From positions 434,001 to 498,000 of the forward strand of contig JAWNZC010000300.1 in the NCBI GenBank assembly GCA_035771165.1: a DNA stretch of 64,000 bases, in the 5' to 3' direction. Source of the stretch: Paragorgia papillata (Eukaryota; Cnidaria; Anthozoa; Scleralcyonacea; Coralliidae). A program made the position numbers and the translations under genes. A model generated the notes under the pieces. The model was not told the origin of the DNA. It did not search any database and worked only from the letters and a program-made list of their open reading frames with translations. Below are positions 1-12,084 of this stretch, in pieces (the stretch's first letter is position 1; every line of letters begins with the position of its first letter).

Positions 1-959
1 TTCTCTACCTTTTCGGATTTAGTTTTCAACCTGGATGTCGTTAGTCTGTGGCAGCAGCCCAGTACTGTGTGCTCGTTCTTTCTCCGAAATAACGTCCGTC
101 TCTTAACTGTAAAAATTCCATACTTGATGACGTTAATTTTCCCAGAATGCAAGCATCGCTTCTGATTGGTTGATCATTTTGTGATCATACGCGAATAAAT
201 AAAATCACTGGTGCACGGCTTGGACCAGAACAACATTAACGCCAACGCCGTTTCTGTGTTAAATTTCAAGGCGAAAGCCTAGTTTTTGTCATTAAAGAAA
301 ACAAATAGTTATTCTTTCCAGAACGAGTTCGATTTGCGATAAATTGTTAGATATCCCATTGAAATCGAACGTTTTTCTAGGCATCGAGCGTGATTTCTTG
401 TCAATGTGTGTTTTAAATTAAATTTCACTCGACTGTTAAATTTTATAGATTTGTATTATCACAGAATAGCCAATCAGACACGATGCATGTATTCTGACAT
501 ATGATGTCATGTATGGAATTTTTGCAGTGGAACGCGGACGTTGGTTTTTGGGAGGACCGAGCTACAGTATGCGGCTGCACTCGCAGCTTAGGAGGACGTT
601 TGCGTAGCCTTTTTTACGTAAAAAAATTGAATTATCATGTTGTTGAGATCGCATGTTGTTAAAATATACACGCGTTAAATGCACCGCTCATTGACTGCCA
701 AATTTTGCTCATTGTTGTCAAACTCAACATAACATCTCTCTTGACAATTTTAATTTTGTTGGTGTTTACCTTATGTCATTATCGCCAAGTTGGATGAGTT
801 TGGCAAACATTTTTTTATCATCTGCAATTATCTTTTTATCCGAAACGGAAAAACTATTTTTGAACCATACAAAGTGCTGAAGAGCGGTGCTCTGTTTGGC
901 ATCAAAAACGTCGCTTGCATGATGAAGTTAGAGATCGCCATTCTTCTGTCTCTGGCATA
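1..959. repeat. Left copy of a 959-bp near-identical direct repeat
   Basis: This block recurs at 3325-4283 in the same orientation with only a handful of substitutions seen by eye, so the duplication looks recent. Its left edge coincides with the window edge, so the true start is unknown. After 959 the two copies diverge. The right copy runs on into sequence also seen near 25.1 kb, so the right copy has the native right flank. No TG...CA ends were seen, so I do not call these LTRs. No coding content is visible. Confidence 0.9.
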
Positions 960-1312
960 GATAAAATCTTTCTAGGCTAAATAGGCGCATGAAGTACGAA
1001 GACCGCCATATTATCTGTTTGCTGACAACGCCGCCTGTCGCCCCCATTCACTTATAGATTGCTTCTCAAACATCAAGCTCGCATTTCTTTCCCCAAACAC
1101 CACTTCACGCAGCCAACCTCTCGATGCTGGCATAATCAAGTTGTGGAAAGTAAAAACAAAGCGAAAGTTATTGCGTTACGTGTGTAGCAAGGTAGATGGA
1201 AAGAAAACGGCGAGTGAGATGACCAAGTCGATTCATCTACTGATGGCGATACAGTGGGGTCTATGAGTGGGGCAAACAAACCTGGGATGAAGTCAGCGCG
1301 GTCACAATAACA

Positions 1313-1384
1313 AAGTGTTTCGTGAAGTGTTTCGTGAAGTGTTTTGTGAAGTGTTTCGTGAAGTGTTTCGTGAAGTGTTTCGTG
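1313..1384 (+). repeat. 12-bp tandem repeat, six copies
   Basis: Six head-to-tail copies of aagtgtttcgtg, one with a single C-to-T change. The unit is a multiple of three, so it reads through as a repeated KCFV tetrapeptide at the start of the downstream frame. Probably replication slippage. Confidence 0.9.
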
Positions 1385-1936
1385 TTTCAAAGAATTAATT
1401 GTTTCGTGAAGGTTGGCTTATTTCCCGATGAAACTTGTATGCAAGATGACTACGATGATTCATTCGAAGGGGACGATATGCAAAGTCTTCAGGAGTTGTG
1501 TTCTTCGCTGGTGATCGCAGATTCAATAAATGCCAGACAATTTATCGATGCGGAAGACGCGCTTCCTTCATGTGCCGATCTAATCGACAATTCTCGGCCA
1601 ACCTGGCGAGAAGACATCAGAGACGGCATTTTAGAAGAAGTAACCAGCGACAACAGCAAGTCGCAAACAAAGGTTTCAAAAGAGCCGTTCGAGATCAGCG
1701 ATGACGATGATGATCGCAGTGGAGAAGATGAATTTGACTGTTCTCTCAAAGAACCAGCAATCAAATCTAGTGCAGAAGCCCTCCAAATTGGCGAGCAGCT
1801 AGCGGGGTTTGCTGAACATCGTGGCCTTGAAGAGCTTTCCAATGCTCTTCTGAACGTTAACGACATTTTAAGGGACTTGCGGCTACGTGAGCCTCGCAAG
1901 CAAACACTTATTGATTCTTTCCTTAGTCTTAGATAA
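1322..1936 (+). pseudogene. C-terminal remnant resembling a pogo/Tigger transposase
   Basis: A 204-residue frame ending in TAA. After the repeat-derived KCFV run comes an acidic stretch (SFEGDDMQSLQELC), a WREDIRDGILEE segment, a run of Asp, then a helical tail ending SLR. I recall this order (acidic linker, WRE-D, helical tail ending near a polar tripeptide) from the C-terminal tails of Tigger/CENP-B-like (pogo) transposases in invertebrate genomes. The DDE catalytic core and the CENP-B type DNA-binding domain are absent, and no terminal inverted repeats were matched around it. It is a 5'-truncated fragment with a chance start within the tandem repeat. The family call is from memory of the tail only. 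Confidence 0.5.
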
Positions 1937-2069
1937 TATTTCCACTTATCTTATTTATGTATTGAAAACTTTTTCTATTTCATGTTTTGTTATAATTTGA
2001 ACTACAGTATTAAATAAATATGTGGGTTAAATAAATATATAAGTCGTTAGTGCTGTAGTAATTGTTTTA

Positions 2070-2293
2070 AGCCCTAATCAAACGAGAACGCAAGTCATCG
2101 CAAGTTGGCAGTCACGCTATCTCAGCCAGCCGCTCTGAATAATTTCCCGAAAATATCATGTACCGTGACAAAGTTAAAACTTGTTTAAAACACTCATGAA
2201 ACCTTTATTTTGTTAATTTGGGTGTTCAAACGACCGCCACAGAAATTCTGACTGCCAACTTGCGATGACTTGCGTTCTCGTTTGATTTGGGCT
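2070..2293. mobile_element. PIF/Harbinger-type MITE, 224 bp
   Basis: 45-bp terminal inverted repeats (2070-2114 and 2249-2293) with one mismatch, beginning AGCCC. Both ends abut TTA (2067-2069, 2294-2296), the 3-bp TTA/TAA target duplication typical of PIF/Harbinger elements. No coding capacity, so a non-autonomous derivative. Confidence 0.85.
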
Positions 2294-2359
2294 TTACAGT
2301 AAAACCAAACCAAGTCTATAACAAAAACTTGTAACCCCATGCGCGCACCGCCTACTGTG

Positions 2360-2420
2360 CCAACCTCTATTAAGCGGACACTAGACGAAGTCCCGAAGGT
2401 GTCCGCTTAATAGAGATTCG
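2360..2420. repeat. Short hairpin element remnant
   Basis: Inverted arms ctctattaagcggaca and tgtccgcttaatagag flank a loop of about 20 nt. The ctctattaagcgga core is familiar from invertebrate DNA transposon ends, but the superfamily is not determined here. Confidence 0.5.
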
Positions 2421-2427
2421 ACTGTAG

Positions 2428-2497
2428 TTAGTTCCAGCTTTGGTAATGGCAAGACAAATTGGCGATTTATAAAAATTATAAAATTTTCTGCTTTGCC
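2428..2497. repeat. Dispersed repeat copy with the empty site of a 38-nt hairpin
   Basis: Starts near tagttagttccagctttgg and matches 20213-20325. Here gacaaattg runs straight into gcgattt. In the 20 kb copy a 38-nt hairpin sits between two copies of gacaaattg, so this copy shows the pre-insertion state. Confidence 0.8.
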
Positions 2498-2589
2498 GTC
2501 CACTGGCTGTGGTATTTTTTCCCGTTGTCTGTTGGAATTGTTGAAAAACAATAAAAATATTTTTCCTGTTACAGTCTTTATTGCAGTCT

Positions 2590-2708
2590 GCTTAAGGGTT
2601 CTTTACATTATACTTTTCATTTCAGTATAAATTAGTCCTTTTTTAACCGGCATATTGTTGTCCTGGTACTGAAGTTGGGTGCGAAACCACAGGTTTAAGG
2701 TTCTTCTT
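2590..2708. repeat. Dispersed repeat shared with 18.8 kb
   Basis: Similar to 18797-18900, including catattgttgtcctggtac. The 18.8 kb copy ends where the Ty3-type integrase fragment begins. Confidence 0.75.
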
Positions 2709-2964
2709 ATAAACTTGTTTTGTAAGATTATGTTATGTATATGCTTTTTAAACCAAGCATGCATGTTAGTGTTAGATTCATTCATACAATTAATACTCGT
2801 AATATCAATTCATTTTTAGGACTTACTTTAGAAATCCTTGAGGAAGAGGTTTCTCCTGAACGTTCGGGTAAGGCATTTCGAAATTGTTAACATGATAAAT
2901 ATGAGTCTTGCTATAAAGTGAAGAACCATAACGACAAGAAGCAAATTAGAATATTTTAATATAT

Positions 2965-3260
2965 ATTAAGTAATATTTAAAACACGAGCAGGAGTGTTTT
3001 ATCAGATTTAAATCCACGAGGGCGCAGCGCCCGAGTGTTTTAGATCTGATAAAACACGTGATGCGAGTGTTTTGAATGGCTTCAAAAACGATTCGTTATT
3101 GGATGTTATGTTCATTAGTATTCTTTATATAGAATTGTATGTTCTTTAGTATTCTTTCTGACGTCAAGAAGTTTTATCAGGTATAAAACCACGGACATGG
3201 TACTGATTTGTGTTTTCCTCATGAATTATTAATGAGTTTTTGAATTAATGTTACGTTATT
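2965..3260. repeat. Dispersed repeat shared with about 51985-52215
   Basis: Both copies carry taatatttaaaaca followed by gtgttttatca, a gcttcaaaaacga segment, a ccatggacat-like segment and attattaatgag. The copy here has an extra palindromic centre around gagggcgcagcgcccgag. Non-coding; mobile origin likely but ends not resolved. Confidence 0.65.
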
Positions 3261-3324
3261 TACGTGCAACATCTTCAGAGTGAAATATAAGCTTATCAGA
3301 ATCCGAACACAAATAATGAAATTA

Positions 3325-4283
3325 TTCTCTACCTTTTCGGATTTAGTTTTCAACCTGGATGTCGTTAGTCTGTGGCAGCAGCCCCGTACTGTGTGCTCGT
3401 TCTTTCTCCGAAATAACGTCCGTCTCTAAACTGTAAAAATTCCATACTTGATGACGTTAATTTTCCCAGAATGCAAGCATCGCTTCTGATTGGTTGATCA
3501 TTTTGTGATCATACGCGAATAAATAAAATCACTGGTGCACGGCTTGGACCAGAACAACATTAACGCCAACGCCGTTTCTGTGTTAAATTTCAAGGCGAAA
3601 GCCTAGTTTTTGTCATTAAAGAAAACAAATAGTTATTCTTTCCAGAACGAGTTCGATTTGCGATAAATTGTTAGATATCCCATTGAAATCGAACGTTTTT
3701 CTAAGCATCGAGCGTGATTTCTTGTCAATGTGTGTTTTAAATTAAATTTCACTCGACTGTTAAATTTTATAGATTTGTATTATCACAGAATAGCCAATCA
3801 GACACGATGCATGTATTCTGACATATGATGTCATGTATGGAATTTTTGCAGTGGAACGCGGACGTTGGTTTTTGGGAGGACCGAGCTACAGTATGCGGCT
3901 GCACTCGCAGCTTAGGAGGACGTTTGCGTAGCCTTTTTTACGTAAAAAAACTGAATTATCATGTTGTTGAGATCGCATGTTGTTAAAATATACACGCGTT
4001 AAATGCACCGCTCATTGACTGCCAAATTTTGCTCATTGTTGTCAAACTCAACATAACATCTCTCTTGACAATTTTAATTTTGTTGGTGTTTACCTTATGT
4101 CATTATCGCCAAGTTGGATGAGTTTGGCAAACATTTTTTTATCATCTGCAATTATCTTTTTATCCGAAACGGAAAAACTATTTTTGAACCATACAAAGTG
4201 CTGAAGAGCGGTGCTCTGTTTGGCATCAAAAACGTCGCTTGCATGATGAAGTTAGAGATCGCCATTCTTCTGTCTCCGGCATA
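3325..4283. repeat. Right copy of the 959-bp direct repeat
   Basis: Matches 1-959 almost base for base. The intervening 2.37 kb holds a pogo/Tigger-like remnant and a MITE. It could be a duplication with loss of the second unit's remainder, or a long-terminal-repeat-like structure; without the left flank of the first copy these cannot be separated. Confidence 0.9.
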
Positions 4284-5080
4284 CTAAAATCTTCGTAAAA
4301 CTTACTTTTTCTTGGCACGAGTCTTGCTTTTTATCGCACTAAATCTTCCTTTTAAATATTTCTTTTCTGAAGTGTATTGTCGTTATTGCTACTCCAAATA
4401 CTGTCGATTACTACCTCGGAGAGCTGAGGAAAACTAGCGGACATCAGTCACCGCCATGTTTACGGAAATTATTATTAGCCGGAATTCCCATTCACTACTG
4501 ACCGGTTTTTTTGAAAAACATTATATTTAAGGAAATTTACAACTTAATCTGCCGTCACAATTTTTACAATATTCTTTGGTTGGGGTTAGTTGGTTAGTTG
4601 CTTTGTTAATACTTAAATAACGGAGTTCTTTTGTTCGACTTTCTGCTACTTGCCCAAATTTTTGTCGCGAGTGGGAAATACGTGCAATTTTAACAAACCC
4701 ATCAGTACTTTGTCACCTTACTAAGGCAGTTTTATCAGGTGTAAAATTTGACATAAATTACAAATATTAAAGTGTACAACCAACTTCTTTTTTATGCATA
4801 CTATATATCTACCTTACTGTAATTATAAAAAATACATTATTACATTAACTATTATGTTTAAAAAAAGTCGTACCACCTGCAGATTATCCTTAGATTCTGA
4901 CTAAATGCTTATAGTAGAGAGCTTTAGATTTCACTACAAGTACGAACTATACGACTACGAGATTAGTTATTATACGCAGCATTCTGTTTTCTATTTCGTA
5001 CTGACGTTATAAATTCGCATTTCATCTTTGTACAATTTCATACTGAAACGAACGTCGACTACGAATTTATTACTATTACT
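4284..5080. repeat. Copy of a duplicated intron module
   Basis: Blocks of this stretch recur in the same order near 18300-18475 and 25660-26270, for example acggagttct followed by gttcgactttctgct, tttatcaggtgtaaaatt and ctacgagatt. In the other two copies this sequence follows a 51-nt exon with a GTAAGT donor. No equivalent open exon was found here. Confidence 0.7.
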
Positions 5081-6228
5081 ATTATCTGCATTTGAGTAAT
5101 AGGTAGCGTGTAACAAAACTCGTACTGTCCAGTTTGGGAGTTTTTTAATATTTTACATCGCTTATATTTTTCTTCTTTTTAGTTGAACTTTTAGATTTTC
5201 TTTTCTGTGCTGGTTCTTGATTTTGTTCGAGCTTTCAGTATAGGTTTAGCCAAAATGTTAAAATTAAGGTTTATATTTACGATACGTGTGAATCAGGTTG
5301 GCGTACAGACTAGGTAGTAAACAAGATCATAGTGGGTAGGTCAGTAGGATGACACACCATCGAGGTGCTGGTAAACTCAGTTTCTGATTAGAATTAAGAT
5401 TAGGGTTAGGGTTTCGGATTGGGTTAAAATAGATTTAGATCTCGTCTCGCTCTGCAGACTTGCTTCAAGTCTAGAGTTAAGTGACTCAGATAATGTTACA
5501 ATGCAATTAATTATTGGACTGTAATATACCGGTGGTTGTATTAAGCATTATATAATGATTAATGTAATTGCTTACAACACGAGGATCGACCAGCTCTCGA
5601 AAAATCCGGCCATGGTGAAAACTGTTGTCAAAATTATTCTTTGAAATACCATTTATCAGTCGTTGTTCGCCTGTGGACATTTTCTGAAGGTCTCAACGAA
5701 CCAGTGCAATGAACTTGTACCCAGTCTCCTCTCGGAGACCGTATTTTGACGTTTAGTTTCTAACAATTATCTTCATTAAAACGTAAGCAACGAACGCGAT
5801 GGTTTGTTGTGTTAATGTATCTGTAGTATATATAATATAATTCGCCTTAATCTCTAACAATGCGTTTGATATATTTTTATTTCGGGGGTTTGTAGGGGAA
5901 ACAAGACTTGCTTATGCTAGAACGTCCGACGATTGGCTGACATATAGTATAGCTTCCATAAAAACAGGTAAGACATTTTTATTGCTTGTATTAAACTTGT
6001 AGTTGTCTTCTAAACTCATCGGGTAATTGGTTAAAAGCCATGTTTCTATGGAAAACATGGGGAAATGCGAAATCCCATACGCCGTTAAAGTGCCTATGCA
6101 ACGAAATTTCTAAGTTGGAAATAATAACATTAAAGTAATGTTTGGTATTGCTTCTTTGAACTGTGAAAGTTTTAGAGCGAACAATTAAATGGAAGTATGT
6201 TTATTTTGCGTTTGAAAGCCGTCCTCAT
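5081..6228. other. No gene seen
   Basis: AT-rich sequence without a convincing frame. A short ttagggttaggg stretch near 5400 is only two telomere-like units and is not treated as a feature. Confidence 0.5.
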
Positions 6229-6272
6229 GATTAAAATAAGCACTCTGATACACAGCCAATGTAAAAACAAAC
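6229..6272. repeat. Left stub of an old repeat split by the BEL/Pao insertion
   Basis: Reads attaaaataagc ... cacagccaat and matches, in reverse complement, the copy ending near 39215. The remainder of the same repeat resumes at 14532 on the far side of the BEL/Pao element, which shows that the retroelement landed inside it. Confidence 0.75.
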
Positions 6273-6671
6273 CGTGTCGCGTTCCCAGCTCCGTTGTCTC
6301 GGGGAAACGTAGAGCCGGAGTTCGCAAGTGTCAACCACACGAGACTGAAGTGTTTTTAAACGTGATTTAATGAACCTCAGGTAATGCGGTGAAACTAGAT
6401 CAAATAATTACATTAACAAATTGTTATAACCACCGTTTGGTTTGACTTAAAATACAAAAAAACAAAACAAATAGGAAATAATAAAGGTGAGTGATAACTT
6501 TCGTCTATACTCTCTAGGAGCTTAACTGTACACAAAAACAGTACAAAAAGGTAAATAGATTGTTCGTTTGCTACTATAACTGTTCGCCAAAAAGAAAGCA
6601 AAAGTGCAAAACGTTCTGACAACGTAGTTCTCGTTGCGTAGCAACGTCGGCCGAGGGCACTGGGAACGATT
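6273..6671 (-). repeat. 3' LTR of the BEL/Pao element
   Basis: Matches 14135-14531 with scattered substitutions and small indels (for example near 6470 and 6575). It contains gttcccag near one end and ctgggaac near the other, an imperfect terminal inversion. Divergence between the two LTRs implies an insertion that is not very recent. Confidence 0.85.
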
Positions 6672-6755
6672 AACCGACCGGAAGTCAACAAGGTTCTAAG
6701 TTAAACTAACTAACTTCACACTCCTCGCCCAAGGATATCATCCTTGTCTTTTAAT

Positions 6756-8060
6756 TCAGGCTTTGCTTGGTAGTAGTAGGATGAACTCGGTAATGGGACG
6801 GAAGACTGTTTTCTTCTTTCCATCTTTAACAACTATAACCTTGGCTTTCCTGACTTTGCCATCTTCGCTTTCCATAGACTCTAGAACTCTTCCCATGGGC
6901 CAGTCATTTCGGGAAACGTCTTTGTCCTTTACAATGACAACGTCTCCAACGGTGAGGTTTCGATCTTTCTTGCACCATTTCGATCTAACTTGCAGGTTCT
7001 GTAAGTATTTCCGTCTCCAAAGAAGCCAAAATTGATCAGCGAGGTATTGAGCTCTACGCCAACGCCGACGAGCATAAAGATCTTGGGCGACGAATTTGCC
7101 TGGTGGAGGAGCGAGTGGACGCTTCTTCATTGTAAGTAACATGGCTGGTGTTAGAGGATTTGGCTCGTCAATGTCCGATGTAATCGTAGCGATGGGACGG
7201 CTGTTCACAATACCTGTTACTTCTGCCATGAGAGTAACCAATAATTCGTCGTCGAGTTGGGAGCTTCCGATGCCCAACAACATTGCATTCAGGACGCGGC
7301 GAATTGTTCCTGTCTGTCGCTCGCACGCACCACCAAAATGGGAGGCATGTGGCGGGTTGAATACCCACTCATATCCTTGTTCTATTACGTATCTCTCTAC
7401 TTTCTGTTGATCCAAGTCCATGAGCGCATCACTGAGCTCCGATTTCCCTCCAATGAAGTTAGTGCCGCAATCGCATCTAAGTCTGGCTGCCGGACCACGA
7501 ATCGCAAAGAAGCGGCGTAAAGCACAGATGAATGCAGTAGCGTCCATGGACTGCAGTACTTCAATGTGGATTGCCCGACTACTAAGACATGTAAACACGA
7601 GCCCCCAGCGTTTTGCGTTGACTGCACCACCTCTTAGTTTCCTTGTTCGGACTGTCCACGGACCAAACACGTCTAGACCGACGTTTGTGAATGGCGCGCT
7701 GGTCTCCATGCGGTCGGTCGGTAGGTCGGCCATGTGCTGTGTGAGAGTTCTTCCTCTCAGCTTTCTACAGGTCACACAAAGGCCCAACATCTTGGCCACC
7801 ATTCCATGGCCACCAATAACCCAGTAACCAGCTTGGCGAAGTGCCCCATGAGTAATTTGGCGACCTTGATGATAAATCTTCTTATGGTAATGCCGAATTA
7901 CCATCTCCGACACATGATGTTTCTTGGGTAAAGAGTATTGGATGCTTCTCTTCAAACGACAAATCTGACCGTTGAAGACGTCCGCCGACCCTGAGAATTC
8001 CGTCTTCATCGATAAAGGGGTCCAAGCGATAGAGCACGATCAGAAATGGCGGCTGTCGAT
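6756..8060 (-). pseudogene. BEL/Pao integrase with C-terminal domain
   Basis: In the 417-residue frame 8009-6756 a zinc-binding HHCC set is visible (H42, H47, C78, C81), followed by the DDE core: D113 in GLDVFGPW, D180 in RCDCGTNF and E230 in GGACERQ. The C-terminal part has the LTPAMLLTMK and GDVVIVKDKD blocks typical of the BEL integrase tail. Upstream, in another frame to about 8060, the family's DEDGILRVGGRLQ segment is readable, so a frameshift near 7950 separates it from the integrase proper. In a working element this protein would insert the cDNA into the host chromosome. All three acidic residues remain, but the polyprotein is interrupted. Confidence 0.9.
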
Positions 8061-8790
8061 GCTCGCGAAATACGGGCTGACCCGTATTAGCTACGCATGC
8101 GTAGAACGAATATCTTGCGTGTAAACGTCATCAACACACGGCCGACAGGAGCGAGAACACCCCGAGCTCAAAGTCAAACATCTCCGCTCAAAATCGTCGC
8201 TCGACCATAATTCTTCTACGAGCGCATAGCACGAAGGTTGGGCTTGCCATAGAATACGGTTTGTTGACAACTCGTGGAATTTTCGCGATGTACGAACCCA
8301 TTACCCTTCTCAAATTCATCAGTTTCAAATGTCCTCAGAACTCACTTGAGCCAGCACGCACGTGGACTGCGAACTGCCCCATGAAAGTGGCCGATTTTCT
8401 ATGCGATTTCCGATCGTGACTTGATCTTCGAAGTACTTTTCTTCTTTTTTCCAGGAGACAACGGCTTTCGAGCTTGTCATTGCTTCTTTTTTCCAAGATT
8501 TTGATCTTGGCTGCAAAACGTTCTCTTTGCACGGCCCTAATGATTGCTGTCGTAGCTTGTTTAACTTCCGCTCCTGTAGGTAAACGTTGGTTTTGGGGGG
8601 GGGGGGGGGGGGGGGGGGGGGAATTGTTAAAAATTTGTACATAGATTTCTATATTTTTATCCACTCATGCATTGTCAATTTTTATATATACTTGTATTTA
8701 GTAAATACACGGCCCTTTGAAAACCAGGAAACTGAAAGGCCACCGTGTGAAAATAAGTTTAAATAAATAAATAAATAAATAAATTTTTGC
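8061..8790 (+). mobile_element. LINE 3' end or SINE-like insertion inside the BEL/Pao element
   Basis: The segment separates RNase H from integrase coding sequence. Its right end has a stem ACACGG (8707-8712) with CCGTGT (8743-8748), then a (TAAA)n tail. The same layout closes the LINE at 22603-22680. It is in + orientation, opposite to its host element. The left part has no coding frame I recognise and contains a long poly-G run at about 8597-8621, so it may be a SINE sharing a LINE tail or a heavily truncated LINE. The left boundary is approximate and no target duplication was found. Confidence 0.65.
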
Positions 8791-8853
8791 CGTTAGTTGG
8801 TAGATCATCTCGTTGGACTCGTAGATCAGACTTAATCGTGCAATGTTTTGCTC

Positions 8854-11103
8854 TCATGACGAGGTTTGCCACAGCGCGTTGAAGAGTAGACCAATTAGAA
8901 AATCGATCAAATCTTTTTGATCCCAGTCCAGGAATTTTCTTGGAATTTGTGACGCGGATGTTAATTTGTTTCTTGACTTCCTGATCATTCTCATCGATAC
9001 CAGTCCCGTGATCGTCGGCAGACGGGGACTCAACGAAGTTTGCTTAAAAAATGGGGGACCAATTAGCCACTCTGATTCCATCAGTGCTTTAGCTGTTATG
9101 CCACGAGTCGCTATGTCGGCTGGATTCTTTGAGGTGTTGATGTATCTCCATTGGCGTGGTTCCGAGACGTCTCGAATCAACTGTACTCGATTTGCGACGT
9201 ATACGTGGAATCTTCGGGCTTCGTTCTCAATATATCCCAGGACCACTTTAGAATCTGTGTAGAAAATTACGTCGTGGATTTCTAACTCGAGTTCTTTCTG
9301 CAGCCTTTTTACAGCTTGAGTTGACAACACTACCGCACATAGCTCGAGGCGGGGAATACTCGTTGGTTGGATTGGTGCCACTTTTGCTTGGCCGAAGGCA
9401 AGAGACACACTCACCACTCCCTCTTGATCAGCTTGTCTGAGGTAAATAGCCGTTCCGATGGCGTCTTTACTAGCGTCCGAGAATGCGTGGACTTCGGTTC
9501 GCACGACAGTACCAAAACTCTTTGGGTGATAACATCGACGTACCGAGACGTTCTCCAGGTCTACAAGCTCGTTCCTCCAACACTGCCACTTATGCATCAA
9601 ATTATCAGGAAGAGGATCGTCCCAACCAAGAGGATCGTCATTCTGCTTTTCCTTTCCAAGGATAACGAGTTGCTGTAACAACAGCTTTCCAACTAGGATG
9701 ACCGGAGCTGCTAGTCCTAGAGGATCATACACCGAGTTTACCACGGAGAGAACTCCTCTGCGTGTAAGTGGTTTCTCTTGTAGAGAGACGTTGAAGGTGA
9801 AAGTGTCTTCGTGCAAGTCCCATTGTACACCTAGAGAGCGTTGGGCTGGGAGAACGTCTTGTCGCAGGTCGAGGTCTCGGATGTTCTTTGCTCGATCTTT
9901 AGCTGGGAGAGCTTCCATCACGATGACTGAATTTGACGCTACCTTGTGTAAGCGTAAATTGGCCGTGGCCAGTGTGGCCTGTGCTCCTTTTACCAAATCA
10001 ATTGCATCTTTGTCTGTGGATCGGGATGTCAGTGCATCGTCGACGTAGAAATTTTCGCAGATAAACTTCTTGACATCGGTGCCATACCTCTCCTCGCCGT
10101 CGTCTGCTGTTTTTCGCATTCCAAAGGTAGCCACCGCCGGACTGGGACCGTTACCAAAAAGATGAACGGTCATTCTGTATTCCACTACTTCCTGCGAAAG
10201 ATCGTTGTTCTTGAACCATAGGAAACGTAAGAAGTCCCTGTGCTTTGGGTCAACATGAAAGGAGTGAAACATTTGTTCCACGTCGCACATTACTCCGACG
10301 TTCTCTTGTCTGAAGCGCATGAGGACACCAAGAAGGCTATTCATAAGGTCTGGGCCAGCCAACAGTTGTTTGTTCAAAGATACGCCCTTGTACTCACAGG
10401 AAGAGTCAAACACCACACGAATCTGGTCTGTTTTTTTTGGGGGTGATAAACTCCAAAATGGGGAAGATACCATACTCTGCCAGGACGGACTTCTTCCGTT
10501 TGCTCTTAAATCATGGTTCTCCGACAGTTCATCATCGTAGGGAACTGGGACGGCGTGTTCGCGCTCCATCTGTGGTTTCTTTTTTAAAGAACGTAGTAGA
10601 CCATGGAGACGGTTGAGGGCCTGCTTCCGATTGTCTGGCATGACCACGTTCTTGGCGCGAAAGGGTAGTGGCATCTCCCAATTGCCGGATTCATTCTTGT
10701 GAATCCCCTTTTCCATAATTTCGAGGAAGCGACGGTCCTCCCATGATGTACTGGCTTCGTTGTCTTCTGGGGTTGTATGGTAGACGTCATTTGTTATCTC
10801 TTCTCTTGCAGAACACTCGCTATATTTCTCTTTAACTTTGAAATAGTTCGGGCAAGGAATGGTTTCAAATTCTGGAAGGCCTCTTAAGGTAGAGGAGTGT
10901 TCTTTCTTGCATTCTAATTCTGGTTCCAGAGGCACATGTAGTTTGTCATGCGTAGTCTCCACCGCTGTACGACGCGTTGAGATGTGGACTGGCCCTCCAA
11001 CTCCATCCAGACACATTTGGCCAGATACTGTCCAACCCAGGATGAGTTTCTGAGCCCATGGCGCTCCCTTTGGGCCATTTTTGAATGCTCGTACTTTCAA
11101 CAA
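8854..11103 (-). pseudogene. BEL/Pao reverse transcriptase and RNase H
   Basis: A 749-residue frame. RVVFDSS is near residue 230, the first catalytic Asp in MCDVEQMF near 272 and the YVDD box at about 353-356; RNase H follows with VHAFSDASKDAIGTAIYL and the later FYTDSKVVLGYI. The polymerase copies element RNA into cDNA, and RNase H removes the template. Residues about 205-225 read out of register compared with the family, as expected from two compensating indels near 10430-10520. The frame ends early (LWQTSS then stop) and is then cut by the inserted tail at 8790. The protein would normally be part of a single pol polyprotein with the flanking protease and integrase. Confidence 0.9.
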
Positions 11104-11131
11104 TTCTGGTGCATCTCTTCCGATGAGAATC

Positions 11132-11503
11132 TCAATCTTGGCATCCTGGTCTAAGGGTGGAATCTCTTTGGTAATTTCCTGGAGGTGGGGGATGTTGTCC
11201 AGTCATAGTCGGCGTCGATATCTCGCACTTATCTTGTGGAATGTGATCGCACTCGATCAACTTCGGTAACTTGACGACTCTACCATTCAATGACCTCACA
11301 ACCAATCCAGACATTCGGCGACCGTACTTTGTTTCTTTGGTACTGCTACAAGTGGAGAGCAAGTACTTTTCTGTGGGGCCGTCTACTTCCAGTTGTTCTG
11401 CGAGGCTTGGAGTTATCATTGAAGCGTTGCTCTGGTCGTCCATTATGGCATATACACGACGGATCGTGTTCGGTTTGTTTTCGGCAAAGACATACACAAG
11501 CAC
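11132..11503 (-). pseudogene. BEL/Pao aspartic protease-like region
   Basis: The 123-residue frame contains YAIMDDQSNASMI, matching the (L/I)xDDQSN block around the catalytic Asp of BEL/Pao retropepsins, followed by LEVDGPTEKYLLSTCSS and a GLVVRSLNGR segment. It sits between the gag zinc knuckles and the reverse transcriptase, as expected. It overlaps the end of the upstream frame and is out of frame with the polymerase, so at least one frameshift has broken the polyprotein. Confidence 0.8.
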
Positions 11504-12084
11504 TATTTTGCTGCAAGACAGTCCTCCAGTCTTCCCTTGGCAAACTGAGGTACAACGCGGTCACGGCTCCTCGCCCTGATCAGAGTGATTTCTTCTTTTA
11601 CCTCCTTTTCTCTGTGCAGTATTGTTGGGTGCCGACTGCTGTTGCATTTGCTACATTTCACGCTCGCTCTGCGCTGATTCGCTCGATGCTTTGCGACGAG
11701 GCAGCGGAAGCAAAGACCTGCTTTCTTTATCCACTCTGTTCTTTCTTCTAAGCTCTTCTCACCAAAGGCCTTGCATTCATTCAGTTCGTGTCCCTTCCGC
11801 TCGTGGAATACAAAGTATTTTTCCTTCTCGTGATCATTTCTGTCTATATCTTCATTATCCAGGCTTCTAGTTTCCGACTTCAATACTCTTTTGCGCTCTA
11901 CTTCGAATTTGTTAGTGGTTTGAGGGATCCATTTCCTTTCATTTTTCTTTGGCGTGTTCTCGTTGGATGACTCACCAGCCAAGATATTCGGATGATTTCT
12001 TAATCTTGCTTGTTTTTGGATCATTGTTGCAAACCTTGTGGAATCCAGGATAAGCATCGTTGTTTTCTTCTGCGTAGTTAACAA
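11503..12084 (-). pseudogene. BEL/Pao gag C-terminal zinc-knuckle region, one knuckle broken
   Basis: The 193-residue frame carries an intact CFRCLVAKH...C-type knuckle followed by CSKCNSSRHPTILH. Upstream is FVFHERKGHELNEC, where the family normally has a C-x2-C pair before the His; here Tyr and Phe occupy those places, each explainable by one base change. The knuckle would bind element RNA for packaging. The lost cysteines and the frame breaks on both sides indicate a dead copy. Confidence 0.85.

Noticed and set aside
1..4283. LTR retrotransposon with 959-bp LTRs
   Set aside because: No TG...CA ends, primer site or gag/pol remains; the interior holds DNA-transposon fragments instead.
5396..5415. 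Telomeric TTAGGG repeat
   Set aside because: Only two units, within chance in this composition.
6763..11870. Plus-strand frames across the BEL/Pao element
   Set aside because: Antisense shadows of the minus-strand polyprotein; none shows domain features.
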